Shown: piece by piece, positions 51,876 to 62,800 of the stretch
Position numbering within the stretch: position 1 is the stretch's first letter
Layout of the letters: every line of letters begins with the position of its first letter
NCBI GenBank assembly: GCA_041391505.1
Contig: JAWKNW010000028.1
Span: 10,686 to 74,685, forward strand
DNA length: 64,000 bases
From: Rhodothermales bacterium
Lineage (GTDB): Bacteria > Bacteroidota > Rhodothermia > Rhodothermales > JAHQVL01
Direction of reading: 5' to 3'
The notes under the pieces: model-generated
What the model was told of the DNA's origin: nothing
Databases searched by the model: none
What the model saw: the letters and a program-made list of their open reading frames with translations, nothing else
Position numbers and translations under genes: made by a program

Positions 51876-52186
51876 CGCGTTTTCGGGCCTGCCGGCGCCG
51901 GCGCTCACTTTTTTTCGCCCCGCGTGATCCCTCCCCGCTCCTTTTCCAGTAGTTCCCTGTGATCGCGATCTGTGCCGTTAGGGGTATCGGACCAGATACC
52001 GCGATACCTGATGGGCGGGGATGGGCGCGGCGCCCCCATGGATATTGATTGGTCGGCTGCCCCATCCCCCGCTTGCTTTCCCGCCTCCCGGAGAATGCGA
52101 CCTTGCTGTGAAGGCCTCCCTGTCGCTGCTGCATAACATCTTATTTGATGTATATTCGCCCTGCAACAGCCGCACGATGATTGCTC
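51876..52186. other. Intergenic region upstream of the second MFS gene
   Basis: No gene seen in 311 bp. A short inverted repeat GGTATC/GATACC (51983-52000) and an AT-rich stretch (52133-52156, ATAACATCTTATTTGATG) close to the gene start are the only candidates for regulation. Confidence 0.45.
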
Positions 52187-53389
52187 ATGGACGAGTTCGC
52201 CCGCGGATGGAAGCCGCTCCTTGCCTCAATGCTGGGCATGGCCTGCGGCATCATGGCCATCACCTTCTACACGCAAAGCCTCTTCGTAGAACCGATCACC
52301 CGCGAGTTCGGGTGGACGCTCGGTCAGTTCTATCGGGGATTCACCATCATGATGGTCGCCGGCCTCATCACCGCGCCCATCACCGGATTCCTCGTCGACC
52401 GCCTCGGCCCCCGCCCCGTCGGCATCGCGGGCCTCATCGGCCACGCCGCCTGCTACGGCCTGCTCTCGCTCAATACGGGCTCGCTGACCTACTGGTACGC
52501 CGGCTTTTTCCTCCTCGCGGTCTTTTCCGCCGGCTCCCTGCCCATCGCCTGGCTGCGCATCGTGGCGAGCTGGTTCGACCGCCGCCTCGGCCTGGCCATC
52601 GGCGTGACGATGGCGGCGTCCGGCCTGATGGCGGTCGCCGCGCCCCCGATCGTGGAGTCGCTCATCGAGGCCTACGGATGGCGAGGCGCCTACCGGGCCC
52701 TCGGCGGCGGGGCGCTCCTCCTCTCGCTGCCCGTGGTGCTGGCCTGGCTGCACCCCGGCGACGCCGCCCAGCTGGCATCGGACCGGCACGATGACCCGGG
52801 CATGACGGTCGTCGAGGCGCTGAAAACTTATAAATTCTGGGCCCTGTGCATCGCGCTCGCCCTCAGCGTGCTGGCGGTGGTCGGTCCCGTGTCGAACCTC
52901 GTGCCCCTGATGACGCACTACGGGATGCCCCGGGCGGAGGCGGCGCGGCTGGCATCGATCCTGGGTGCGCACGTGATCCTCGGCCGGCTGATGGTGGGCA
53001 CGCTGTTCGACCGCTACTGGGCTCCGGGCGTCGCGGCGATCTTTCTGGTGCTGCCGCTGCCGGCCATCGTGCTCGTGGCCACGACCCCACTGTCATCCAC
53101 CCTCGCCATCGCGGCGGCGATGACGCTCGGGCTGGCCACCGGCGCGGAACTGGACATCATCGCCTACCTCACGCGCATCTATTTCGGCCGCCGGCATTAC
53201 GGCAGCATCTACGGCGCGCTGTTCGCCTTTTTTACGGTGGCGTCCGGCCTCGCCCCGATGATTTACGGCCAGGCATTCGACGCCTTCGCGACGTATACGG
53301 GCATCCTGCTCCTGTCCGCCCTGCTCCTGTTCGCCGCGGTCGCACTGATCCTTTCCCTCGGGAAAACGCCCCAGCAGTCGCCGGCCTGA
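52187..53389 (+). CDS. MFS transporter (OFA/monocarboxylate-like)
   Basis: 400 residues from ATG 52187 (a TTG two codons earlier is less likely). Twelve spans; the loop after span 2 is GFLVDRLGPRPVGIAGL and the start GWKPLLASMLGMACGIMAITFYTQSLFVEPITREFGWT is typical of the OFA/MCT-like group that carries organic anions such as oxalate or monocarboxylates. The substrate is not known. It stands alone; its stop is six bases from that of the convergent kinase gene. Confidence 0.87.
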   Translation: MDEFARGWKPLLASMLGMACGIMAITFYTQSLFVEPITREFGWTLGQFYRGFTIMMVAGLITAPITGFLVDRLGPRPVGIAGLIGHAACYGLLSLNTGSLTYWYAGFFLLAVFSAGSLPIAWLRIVASWFDRRLGLAIGVTMAASGLMAVAAPPIVESLIEAYGWRGAYRALGGGALLLSLPVVLAWLHPGDAAQLASDRHDDPGMTVVEALKTYKFWALCIALALSVLAVVGPVSNLVPLMTHYGMPRAEAARLASILGAHVILGRLMVGTLFDRYWAPGVAAIFLVLPLPAIVLVATTPLSSTLAIAAAMTLGLATGAELDIIAYLTRIYFGRRHYGSIYGALFAFFTVASGLAPMIYGQAFDAFATYTGILLLSALLLFAAVALILSLGKTPQQSPA

Positions 53390-53394
53390 TCCGC

Positions 53395-55854
53395 TCAGGC
53401 GCTCATCCACATCGAGTCCCGGATCGCGGCGAACGCAGGGTCGCCACGCAACGCGCTGAAACGCGGATCGACATCCGCGAGAACGATCCAGCTGGACCGA
53501 TCCTCCACGGCCATCCGCAACCCGTCGAGCGCCTCGTCGAACCGCTGGAGCCCGAGACAAATGACCGCGCGGTCATACGGCGACGCATAGCGGCCTTCCC
53601 CATCATCGCCCCAGAGATCGAGCACCTTTTCCGCTTCCTCGGTGCGGCCGGCACACGCCAGGGCGTGGCCCAGCATGCCCAGTCCCAGCGTCGACGAGCG
53701 CGAGCCGGCCAGCTCGATCGCACGCTGAAACGCGAGGATGGCCTGGTCGTACTGCTCCCACTGTTCGTACACGAGCCCGCGCAGCGCATACGCCAGCCAG
53801 AAGCGAGGATTCGCTTCGATCACCCGCGAGGCGATTTCGAACGCTTTCTCGTACTGGCGGGCCTGCCAGTGGATGATGCCCGAGGCGGCCTGGATGACAA
53901 ACGAGAGCGGATCGTAGTGGCCGGCGATGGCGATCTCGTTGATCGCCTCCTCGAAACGCCCCTGCGCGGCCAGAATGAAGCCGGCGAAGAAGGAGTGGCC
54001 GGTGGGATAACCCGGATTAAGGGAGATGGCCTTCCGGCACGACCGTTCGGCGCCATTCCAGTCCCAATCGAACGCCCGCGAGGCCCCCTGCGAGGTGTAC
54101 GCCTCCGCCAGAAGCGGGTCGAGCTGGATCGCGCGCTCGGCCGCCGCCCGGGCGAGTGGATACACGTCCGCGCCACGGCGATAGCCGTAGAGACCGGAGA
54201 GGACGTAGCTGTCGGCCAGGCAACTGTATGCATTCGCGTAGGCCGGATCCTCTTGCAGCGCCTGCTCGGCAAACTGGATCGCCTGTTCGAGATCCTGCTG
54301 CGTGCGGCGGTTCCAGTGGAAACGGGCCTTGAGATACCGCTCGAACGCGATCGGGTTGGATGTCGTGGGCTTGAGGATGCCGGCTTTCTGGTTGCCCAGG
54401 AGCTTGACCCGCAGCACACCCACGATCCCCAGCGCGATCTCGTCCTGCACGGCGAACACATCGTCCAGCACCCGGTCGTACCGCTGCGACCACACATGAT
54501 AGCCGTCCTCGGCGCTCACGAGCTGCGCCACGATGCGCACCTGGTTACCGGCCTTGCGCACACTGCCCTCCAGGATGTGCTCCACCTGCAGCTTGCGGCC
54601 GATGTCCTGCACGTTCAGCGACTGACTCTTGAAGGCAAACGACGAGGTGCGCGCGACGACGCGCAACCCCGACACGTTGGCGAGGTCGTTGATCAGCTCC
54701 TCGGCGAGCCCCTCGCAGAAGTAATCGTTTTCCGGGTCGGCGCTCATGTTGACGAACGGGAGCACGGCGATGGACGGGAGCGCCTGGGCGGCGCGCGTCA
54801 TTTCCTGCCGGAGCCGCATCGTCGAGTCGATCGCGCGCAGCTCGACCAGGACGTCGTGGGCGCCGATGTACCGGTCGCGCGGTTTCTTGGCGAGCAGCTT
54901 GTAGATGAGCGACCGCAGCTCGCGGGGCACGTCGCCGCGGATCGACTCGATGGATCGCGGTTCGGCGTTGAGGATCGCCTGGATCACTTCATATTCCGAG
55001 CGCCCCTCGAACGGGCGGTTCCGCGTCAGCATTTCGTACAGCACGACGCCGAGCGACCAGAGGTCGGAGCGGGGGTCCACCTCTTTGCCGAGCGCCTGCT
55101 CGGGCGACATGTAGGCGACCGTGCCGCGCGTCGTGCCCGACTTGGACAGGTCGTCCGTCCCTGGCAGTTTGGCGATCCCGAAATCCGTGATCACGAGCCG
55201 GCCCTGGTCGTTGATCATCAGATTGGCCGGCTTGATATCCCGGTGGATGATCCCCTTCGCGTGGGCGGCCTGGAGCCCTTCGCAGATCTGCATCCCGAGC
55301 CGCAGCGACTCGGCCATCTCGAGCGGGCCGTCCGCTTCGACCTCTTTCAGCGATTTGCCGACGACATACGACATGGCGATGAACGGGGTGCCGGCGCGCT
55401 CGCTGATCTCGTAGATCGTACAGATATTCGGATGATCGAGCGCCGCGGCCGCGCGCGCCTCGTTCAGAAAGCGCTGCCGCCCCTCGCCGAAGGTGACGAA
55501 GGACCCGGTCAGAAACTTTAGCGCGACCGTTCGCTGCAGCCGCGTGTCACGCGCGCGGTAGACGATGCCCATCCCGCCCCGGCCGACCACCCCTTCGACC
55601 ACGTACTGCCCGAACGATTCGCCGGGTTCGAGCGCTTCGGGCGGCTGGACGACTTCCTTGACACGCTTCCCCAGTTCCTCGAAAAAACCCACTTCCTCGG
55701 CATCGTCGGCCGACTTGACCAGGCGCTGCAGTTCCGCCTTCAGCTCCGCATCGCCGCCGCATACCTCATCCACATAGGCGTCCCGGCGCTCGGGGGGCAG
55801 CGCCAGCACTTCGCCTAGCAGGACCACGATAGCCTTGCCACGATCTGCCGACAT
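53395..55854 (-). CDS. Serine/threonine protein kinase with TolB-like and TPR domains
   Basis: 819 residues from ATG 55854. The Hanks-type kinase domain (about 80-345) is complete: VGRGGMGIVYRARD, VALKFL with the catalytic Lys, HRDIKPANLM, DFGIAK, GTVAYMSPEQ. A TolB N-terminal/FlgO-like domain (about 360-480, SIAVLPFVNMSADPENDYFCEGLAEELI, LEGSVRKAGNQVRIVAQL) follows, then about eight TPRs to the end. There is no membrane span, so the kinase is cytoplasmic. The 80-residue N-terminus (LALPPERRDAYVDEVCGGDAELKAELQRLV) is the usual lead in this group. The ECF sigma gene lies just upstream on the same strand. Confidence 0.93.
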   Translation of the reverse strand: MSADRGKAIVVLLGEVLALPPERRDAYVDEVCGGDAELKAELQRLVKSADDAEEVGFFEELGKRVKEVVQPPEALEPGESFGQYVVEGVVGRGGMGIVYRARDTRLQRTVALKFLTGSFVTFGEGRQRFLNEARAAAALDHPNICTIYEISERAGTPFIAMSYVVGKSLKEVEADGPLEMAESLRLGMQICEGLQAAHAKGIIHRDIKPANLMINDQGRLVITDFGIAKLPGTDDLSKSGTTRGTVAYMSPEQALGKEVDPRSDLWSLGVVLYEMLTRNRPFEGRSEYEVIQAILNAEPRSIESIRGDVPRELRSLIYKLLAKKPRDRYIGAHDVLVELRAIDSTMRLRQEMTRAAQALPSIAVLPFVNMSADPENDYFCEGLAEELINDLANVSGLRVVARTSSFAFKSQSLNVQDIGRKLQVEHILEGSVRKAGNQVRIVAQLVSAEDGYHVWSQRYDRVLDDVFAVQDEIALGIVGVLRVKLLGNQKAGILKPTTSNPIAFERYLKARFHWNRRTQQDLEQAIQFAEQALQEDPAYANAYSCLADSYVLSGLYGYRRGADVYPLARAAAERAIQLDPLLAEAYTSQGASRAFDWDWNGAERSCRKAISLNPGYPTGHSFFAGFILAAQGRFEEAINEIAIAGHYDPLSFVIQAASGIIHWQARQYEKAFEIASRVIEANPRFWLAYALRGLVYEQWEQYDQAILAFQRAIELAGSRSSTLGLGMLGHALACAGRTEEAEKVLDLWGDDGEGRYASPYDRAVICLGLQRFDEALDGLRMAVEDRSSWIVLADVDPRFSALRGDPAFAAIRDSMWMSA

Positions 55855-55960
55855 GGACAGCAAGCAGTTGGGATGAATACACCGGACGCGTCGCGGCGTG
55901 CGCCAGACCCGGAGCGAAAAGCCTGGAGCGCCGTCCCGATGGCCGCGTCACCGCGCGAGG

Positions 55961-56506
55961 TCAGGTAATTTCGTTGTATAACCACGCTTTTGCAACCGCC
56001 CATCCCCGTTTGACGGTCGCGGGTGAGATCTTGAGCATCTCGGCCGTCTCTTCCACGCTGAGACCGAGATAAAACCGGCACTCGACGATGCGGCTTTCGC
56101 GGGGGCTGTGCTGCTCGAGTCGGCGCAGCGCATCCTCGAGCGCGATGAGATGCAGGGCCTGATCGTCCGAAAACGTAAACACGCCGCGGGTTTCGTATTC
56201 GCCATCCTCCAGCGAGAACTTGATCAGCTCGCCGCCGCGCTTCTGGGCGTTTTTCTGTTCGGCGTAGGTGTACAGCACCTGCCGCATGGCCTTGGCGGCC
56301 AGGGCAAAAAAATGCCCCCGGCTCGACCAACCGGGGCTCGGCGCGCGCGACAGCTTCTCGTACACCTCGTGCACGAGCGCCGTCGTGTTGATGGTGAAGT
56401 CGCCTACCCAGCGGGCCCGCTGAACAGCGGCTAGGCGATGCATTTCGGTGTAAACGGCTTCAAATAATTCGCCGAGGGCGTCTTCATCGCCGGCTTCGTG
56501 ATCCAT
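55961..56506 (-). CDS. ECF sigma factor (TIGR02999-type) paired with kinase
   Basis: 181 residues from ATG 56506 (MDHEAGDED). Region 2 is LFEAVYTEMHRLAAVQRARW and VHEVYEKLSR; region 4 is ESRIVECRFYLGLSVEETAEMLKISPATVKRGWAVAKAWL. This matches the sigma-70 ECF subfamily common in Acidobacteria, Planctomycetes and Rhodothermota that is encoded next to serine/threonine kinases and has no anti-sigma factor. Phosphorylation by the downstream kinase is the likely switch, an inference from the family. Confidence 0.9.
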   Translation of the reverse strand: MDHEAGDEDALGELFEAVYTEMHRLAAVQRARWVGDFTINTTALVHEVYEKLSRAPSPGWSSRGHFFALAAKAMRQVLYTYAEQKNAQKRGGELIKFSLEDGEYETRGVFTFSDDQALHLIALEDALRRLEQHSPRESRIVECRFYLGLSVEETAEMLKISPATVKRGWAVAKAWLYNEIT

Positions 56507-56703
56507 GGCAACGTGCGAGGCTGGTGGGTAATCGCTCGTTCGACCCAAACGTAGCAAAAAATAGAACGTTTTACCAGGTTATGACCCTGCGCACTCGGCG
56601 CGCCGGTCATCGAACGCAGGCTTCAGCACCGCTGAACGCTCTACATCAACCTACTGCTTTTTCGCACGAAATGGCTCAGCTGCGCCCACGGCGGCGTCCC
56701 GGC

Positions 56704-57465
56704 TTACTGCGCACAGTAGCCCCCGTCGGCCAGCATGGCGTGCCCGGTGACGAACGACGCCGCCGGCGACGAAAGCCATACGACCGTCTCGGCGATTTCA
56801 TCGGACTGGCCGAGCCGGCCGATCGGATGGACCGCGACCAGCCCCTGCTTCGCGGCCGGATCGTCCAGCAAGCCGGCCCGTTCGAGCATCGGCGTCTCGA
56901 TGAACGCGGGGCACACGGCGTTGATGCGAAGGCCCTTTGCGGAGTATTCGAGCGCCGCGACCTGCGTCAGGCCGACCACCCCGTGTTTGGCGGCTGTGTA
57001 GGCCGACGCGTGCGCGAACCCCACGACGCCGAGGATGGAGGCGACATTGACGATGGCGCCGCCCTGTTTCAGCAGATGCGGGATCTCGGCGCGCATGCAC
57101 AGCCAGACGCCCCGGAGGTTGACGGCGATGACCCGATCCCAGTCCTCGATGGGATAGTCTCCCGTGAGCGCGAGCGGCCCGCCGATGCCGGCGTTGTTGC
57201 AGGCGGCATCCAGCCGGCCAAACGCCGCGATCGTACGGTCCACCATGGCGTCAACCTGGGCGGGGTCGGATACGTCCACCCGGATGGCGATCGCCTTGCC
57301 GCCCTGGTCCGTGATCATCTTTACGGTCTCCCGGGCCAACGCCTCATCCATGTCCGCCACCGCCACCGAGGCGCCTTCCCGGGCAAACGCCAGCGCCGTG
57401 GCGCGGCCGATACCCGAGGCCGCTCCCGTGACCAGCGCTGTTTTTCCTTTGAATGTCGCAACCAT
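56704..57465 (-). CDS. SDR-family oxidoreductase
   Basis: 253 residues from ATG 57465 (ATG 57474 is possible). Classical short-chain dehydrogenase: cofactor motif TGAASGIG, NNAG structural motif, catalytic Ser in VNVASILG, Tyr-x3-Lys in SAYTAAKHG, and C-terminal ADGGY. Asp after the second strand (ADMDE) favours NAD(H). The substrate is unknown; these often reduce sugars, keto acids or acyl groups. Single gene. Confidence 0.92.
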   Translation of the reverse strand: MVATFKGKTALVTGAASGIGRATALAFAREGASVAVADMDEALARETVKMITDQGGKAIAIRVDVSDPAQVDAMVDRTIAAFGRLDAACNNAGIGGPLALTGDYPIEDWDRVIAVNLRGVWLCMRAEIPHLLKQGGAIVNVASILGVVGFAHASAYTAAKHGVVGLTQVAALEYSAKGLRINAVCPAFIETPMLERAGLLDDPAAKQGLVAVHPIGRLGQSDEIAETVVWLSSPAASFVTGHAMLADGGYCAQ

Positions 57466-57642
57466 AACCGTCACCGCTTTGAGTCCTGATGCGTCGAAGC
57501 CCGCCGCAGATGGGGCGGCCGGCCTCTGAACGCGGTACGACTCAGCGTACGCCCGGCGGCACTACGCCGGCGAGAGGCGAATCCGGCGGGTGGATGCGAG
57601 GAACAGGGGATGTATGGCGTCGGGGGCATCCCGACGGGCGGA

Positions 57643-58812
57643 TCAGCGCGTGTACCGGATCCGCAGGATGCGGTCGTCGCCGGGGCGCAGGGCGGCCTTG
57701 CCGTCCTTATTCCCGGTACCGACGTAGATGTATCCGTCAGGGCCGGCGGTCACCGTGCGCAATCGGCCCAGCCGGCCTTCGTTGGGGTTGTCCGCAAACC
57801 ATCGCTCGATGGAATCAACGGCGTAATCCTCCCCGAAGCGGATCCGGATCAGCGCCTGGGTCCGCAGGGTGGAGACAAACAGATCGCCCTCGTAAAACGC
57901 GATGCCCGATGGCGGGACGGAGTGCGACGGCCACATGGCGATGGGATCCTCGTACTCCGGCATCCCGGGGGCGCCGACGACCATCGGCCAACCGTAGTTC
58001 TTTCCGGGGAGGATCCGGTTGATCTCGTCCCGGTTGCGGACGCCGCCTTCCTGCGGGAAGCCGGAGGGTCCGTGTTCGGAGGCGAACATGGCGCCGGTAG
58101 CCGGATCCCACGCCAACCCCTGTACCGCCCTATGCCCCAGCGAATACACGGGCGAACCGGGAAACGGGTTGTCGGCCGGCACGTCGCCGTCCGGCGTGAG
58201 CCGCAGAATCTTGCCGGCGAGCGAGTGCAGGTCCTGCGCGAGAGGCGGATGCCCCGTATCGCCCGTGCCGATGTACAGCATCCCGTCCGGACCGAACGCG
58301 ATGCGACCGCCGGCGTGGATGATCGCCGATGGTATCCGATCGAGGATGACTTTCTCGGGCGTCAGCTTCTCGGGCGCGTAGGCGAGCCGGACCACCCGGG
58401 TGAAGATATTGTCGCCGTTCCGATAGGCGTACATGGCGTAGACGAAAGGCCGGTTGGCGAAGTCGGGATGCGCGGCCAGTCCCATCAGGCCGATGTCGGC
58501 GTCGTGGACGACGTCGAACGAGGCGACTTCGACGGGCGACCGGCTGCCGGCGGGCACGCGCTGGATGCGCCCGGGGCGCTCGGCGATCAGGGCGTCGCCG
58601 TTGGGGAGAAAAACGATGGACCAGGGGATGGACAGGCTATCGACCCAGGTTTCGATCTCGATGCCCGCCGGCTCCGGCACGAACGTGTCGACGGTCGATT
58701 GCGGTTGTTCTCCGCGGATGGGCGGCTGCTGGGCTAAGGCGGCCGGCGTGAGGCAGGTCGCCGCCAGCAAGGCAACGAGCGGGAAGCGACACAGTGAGGG
58801 TGCGGACGGCAT
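57643..58812 (-). CDS. PQQ-dependent sugar dehydrogenase (soluble GDH/YliI-like), secreted
   Basis: 389 residues from ATG 58812, with signal peptide ending AALAQ. Six-blade propeller of the soluble glucose dehydrogenase B/aldose sugar dehydrogenase family: WSIVFLPNGDALIAERPGRIQ, GLMGLAAHPDFA, HAGGRIAFGPDGMLYIGTGD with the catalytic His, GKILRLTPDGDVPADNPF, RNRDEINRILPGKNYGWP, and late GPDGYIYVGTGN. It would oxidise aldoses in the periplasm with PQQ. No pqq synthesis genes are in the window. Confidence 0.9.
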   Translation of the reverse strand: MPSAPSLCRFPLVALLAATCLTPAALAQQPPIRGEQPQSTVDTFVPEPAGIEIETWVDSLSIPWSIVFLPNGDALIAERPGRIQRVPAGSRSPVEVASFDVVHDADIGLMGLAAHPDFANRPFVYAMYAYRNGDNIFTRVVRLAYAPEKLTPEKVILDRIPSAIIHAGGRIAFGPDGMLYIGTGDTGHPPLAQDLHSLAGKILRLTPDGDVPADNPFPGSPVYSLGHRAVQGLAWDPATGAMFASEHGPSGFPQEGGVRNRDEINRILPGKNYGWPMVVGAPGMPEYEDPIAMWPSHSVPPSGIAFYEGDLFVSTLRTQALIRIRFGEDYAVDSIERWFADNPNEGRLGRLRTVTAGPDGYIYVGTGNKDGKAALRPGDDRILRIRYTR

Positions 58813-58911
58813 AACGCGGGACGAGTGCTAGAGGATCGGGCTGAAGGATCCGGCATCGGATCGGGAAGCCAAAATAGCTGCGGCGGATCTGGCTGTCAAA
58901 ACATGTCGCGG

Positions 58912-59685
58912 TCAGCCGGCGTGCGGCCGGTAGACGTCCACGTAGCGCAGGACGCGCCGGTCGCCGGGGCGCTCGACGGTGCGGACGGTTTCCACGCGCC
59001 AGCCCGGCCTGGTATTCCCCGCTACGGCCGGCAGTTCGTCGACGATCTGCGTTTCGATGGAGACGTGGCCGGGCATCGGCTGCCGGCCGTGCAGGCTGAC
59101 GCGCACGACCGGATTCGCATCGTCGATCGCCATGCGCAGCTGCACCGGGACCCCGGTGTCGTTGCGGGCGATCAGGTCCTTGTAGCCATAAGACAGGGTC
59201 GCGTCCTGACCCAGGATAAAATACCGTTCGGCACCGTAGGCGTCGATGCTGTGGTTATGCCGCTCGATCACCTCAAACCCGGCCCGGAGAAAAAGCTTGT
59301 AGAGCGCTGTCGAGATCTGGCAGAGCCCGCCCCCGACATCCCGCGTCACCACATTGCGGATAAAGGCCGGCCCCTCGCGGAACCGGTTGCGCCGGCGGGG
59401 CGCCGGCACGCGTTCCCAGAACCCAACGATCTGCCCCGGTTCGACGACGAGGCCATCGAAGTACGAAGCGGCCAGCTTCATATTCCAGATGCGGCTCGCA
59501 TTCACCTCGGGTCCGTTGCCCCGCATCCGTATCACGACCTCGAGGTCGCACCAGACGTGCCCGAACGCATCGCCCGGAGCCTCCTGCCGGGCGGCGTATT
59601 TCCCTCGATGCCCCTGCAGGGCGTAGCGCCCGTACTTGAGGCGGTGCGCGGCCGTCGCCTTGAGGTCTTGAAGGATGCGGTGCAT
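58912..59685 (-). CDS. VanW family protein
   Basis: 257 residues from ATG 59685. The VanW domain signature is clear: NMKLAASYFDGLVVEPGQIVGFWERV, VTRDVGGGLCQISTALYKLFLRAGFEVIERHNHS and YKDLIARNDTGVPVQLRM. VanW occurs in some vancomycin resistance clusters, but the domain is broad and its reaction is unknown. There is no signal peptide and no other van gene nearby. It is divergent from the Tricorn-type protease gene. Confidence 0.9.
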   Translation of the reverse strand: MHRILQDLKATAAHRLKYGRYALQGHRGKYAARQEAPGDAFGHVWCDLEVVIRMRGNGPEVNASRIWNMKLAASYFDGLVVEPGQIVGFWERVPAPRRRNRFREGPAFIRNVVTRDVGGGLCQISTALYKLFLRAGFEVIERHNHSIDAYGAERYFILGQDATLSYGYKDLIARNDTGVPVQLRMAIDDANPVVRVSLHGRQPMPGHVSIETQIVDELPAVAGNTRPGWRVETVRTVERPGDRRVLRYVDVYRPHAG

Positions 59686-59831
59686 CGGGCGTGCGTAGCG
59701 TGAAGAAGGATGCAGTACCGTCTACCCACTCGTTGCGTCCGGCTCCACCTTCGTAAGGCCGCCCGGATCCTGGATGCGGATGGCCCCGGAATTTTGTATA
59801 TATCCCCATCGTCACCATCCTGAGGTCCGCC

Positions 59832-62800
59832 ATGCCCCACTCCACGATCCGCTGCCTCATCCTGTGCCTGTTGACCGCCGCCACCGGGTTGCCGGCGGCC
59901 GCCCAGACGGAAGACACGCGCTTGCTGCGCAACCCGGCGATCAGCGAAACCGATGTGGCGTTCGTCTACGCGAACGACATCTGGATCGCCCCGCGCGCCG
60001 GCGGCGACGCGCGGCGGCTGACCACGTTCGAGGGGGCCGAAACCGAACCGCATTTTTCCCCGGATGGCCAGTGGATCGCCTTTTCCGGGCAGTACGACGG
60101 AAACACCGACGTCTACCTCGTGGCCACCGCCGGCGGCGAGCCTACGCGCATCACCTGGCATCCCGGCGCCGACCTCGTACGCGGTTGGACGCCGGACGGC
60201 CGCCAAATCGTATTCGCCTCCGCCCGCACATCGCCCGTCGGCGTCACCCGGTTCTTCACGGTATCCCGCGAGGGAGGCCTCCCCGAGCCGATGCCCATGC
60301 CACGCGCTTTCCAGGGCCATTTCGCGCCGGATGGCTCGCACGTCGCCTACCAGATGGTACAGCCCTGGGAAGATGAATTCCGGAACTACCGGGGCGGACA
60401 GAACAACCCGATCCGCGTGCTGAACCTCCAGACGCTGGACGAGGAGAAGCTCCCCTGGAGCGCGGACGAGCGGCCGAACGACAACAGTCCGGTATGGATC
60501 GGGGACACCATCTTCTTCCTTTCCGATCGCGACTATGCGATGAACGTATGGTCCTACGACACAAAAACCCGTTCCATCGAACAGCGCACCCACTTCCGGG
60601 AGTTCGACAGCAAAAGTCTCGAGGCCGGCGGCGGCCTGCTGGTCTTTGAAAACGGGGGCTGGCTCTACACCCTCTCGCCCGCCGGCGGCGAACCGCAGCG
60701 TCTCGTCGTCAACGTCCGCGGCGACTTCCCCTGGGCCCGGCCGCACTGGGAGGACGTGGGCGACTACATCACGCACAGTGCGATTTCCCCGACCGGCAAA
60801 CGCGCCGTGTTCGAGGCGCGCGGCGACATCTTCACGGTGCCGGCGGAAAAGGGCGATGTCCGCAACCTGACCGCCTCTCCCGGGACGGCCGATCGCGCGC
60901 CGGCATGGTCGCCGGATGGAAGCCGCATCTCGTGGTTTTCGGATGCTTCGGGCGAATACCAGCTGGTGATCGCCGACCAGTTTGGCGCCGTACAGAAGAC
61001 CCTCGCGCTGCCGGGCGCCACCTTCTTCTACACCCCCCACTGGTCGCCGGACGGCAAGCACCTCACCTTCACCGACGCGGACCGGGTCATCTGGGTCGTG
61101 ACGGTGGACACGGGGAAAATCCAGAAGGTGGATAACGAAGGATTCGCCACGCCGGCGCGCAACATCGAGCCCGTTTGGTCGCCCGATTCGCGCTGGATCG
61201 CCTACTCGCGTTATCTCCCCAACCAGTTCAACGGGATCTTCGTCTACGACGTCGAAAAGGGCGGCAAGCCCGTGATGATCACGGACGGCATGTCCAACAG
61301 CCTGGAGCCGGCGTGGGACAAAAACGGCAAATACCTCTATTTCCTGGCCAGTACGAACTACGGCGTCGGCGTGGCCTGGCTGGACATGATGTCGTACCCG
61401 TTCACGGCGGATTACGCGGTATACCTGGTCGTGTTGAGCGCCGATGAGGCCGCCCCCTTCGCCCCCCAGAGCGACGACGAAGCGACCGACACCGATTCAA
61501 ACGGCAGCGAGAGCGATACCACCAAAAAGCCGGTCGACGTCCGCATCGACTTCGACGGCCTGCCGTACCGGATCGTCGCCCTCGACGTCCCGGCCCGCCC
61601 CTATTCGGATGTGCAGGCCGGCGACGGCGTCGTGTTTTTCGCCGAGCGAATCCCGAATCAGGACGGGTTGACGCTCCATCGGTACGCCGTATCGGAGCGG
61701 AAGGACACGCCGTTCATGACGGGCGTCGCCGGATACGATGTATCGCACGACGGCACGAAGCTCCTGTACGCCATGCCGGGCGGCGGGTACGGCATCGTGG
61801 ACGCCACCGGCACGCCGGCGGCCGGCGACGGCACGATCGCTACCTCGGCGATGCGGGCGTACGTGGACCCGGCGGCGGAGTGGGAGCAGATCTTCAACGA
61901 GGCGATCCGATTCCAGCGGGACTACTTCTACGTCGAAAACGTCCACGGCCTCGATCTCGCCTGGGCGAAGCGCACCTACGGGGCGTGGCTGCCCTCGATC
62001 CGCCACCGCAGCGACCTGAGCTACGTGCTCGATATCCTCGGCGGCGAGACGTCGATCGGGCACTCGTTCGTCGGCGGCGGCGACTTTCCGAACGTCGAGA
62101 CCGTGCCGGTCGGGCTGCTTGGCGCCGACTTCCGCATGGAGCAGAACCGCTACCGCATCGCCCGCATCTACACGGGAGAACGGTGGAATCCCACCATCAA
62201 GGCCCCGCTTTCCGGACCGAGGCTGGAGGTGTCTGAAGGCGACTACCTGCTGGCGGTGAACGGCCGCGAGCTTCGCGCCGGCATGAATCCATACAGCCTG
62301 TTCGAGGGCACGGCCGGCAAACAGACGGTCCTGACGCTGAGTGCGACGCCCGGGGGTGAGCCATCGCGGCAGGTGACGGTCGTCCCGGTCGCCAGCGAAC
62401 AGGCGCTGCGCAATCAGGCCTGGATCGAGGGCAATCGACAGATGGTGGATCGGCTGTCGGATGGCCGGCTGGCCTACGTCTGGCTGCCCAACACCGGACA
62501 GGACGGCTACACGAACTTCAACCGCTACTATTTCGCGCAGCAAGACAAGCAGGGCGCGGTGATCGACGAGCGGTACAACGGCGGCGGATCCATCGCGGAC
62601 TATATGGTCGACCTCATGGCTCGCCCGTTGTACGGCTACTTCAACAACCCGATCGGCGACAAGACGCCGTGGAAGGCGCCGAACGCCGGCATCTGGGGAC
62701 CGAAGGTGATGATCGTGAACGAACGCGCCGGCTCGGGCGGCGACATGCTGCCGTACATGTTCCGGCATCGCGGCGTCGGTCCGCTCGTCGGCACCCGCAC

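Noticed and set aside
52846..55521. Plus-strand frame of 891 codons
   Set aside because: Runs through the end of the MFS gene in another frame and then antisense to the kinase; no family features.
58912..59685. VanW as sign of vancomycin resistance
   Set aside because: No vanA/H/X-type genes are nearby, and VanW domains occur widely in species without such resistance.
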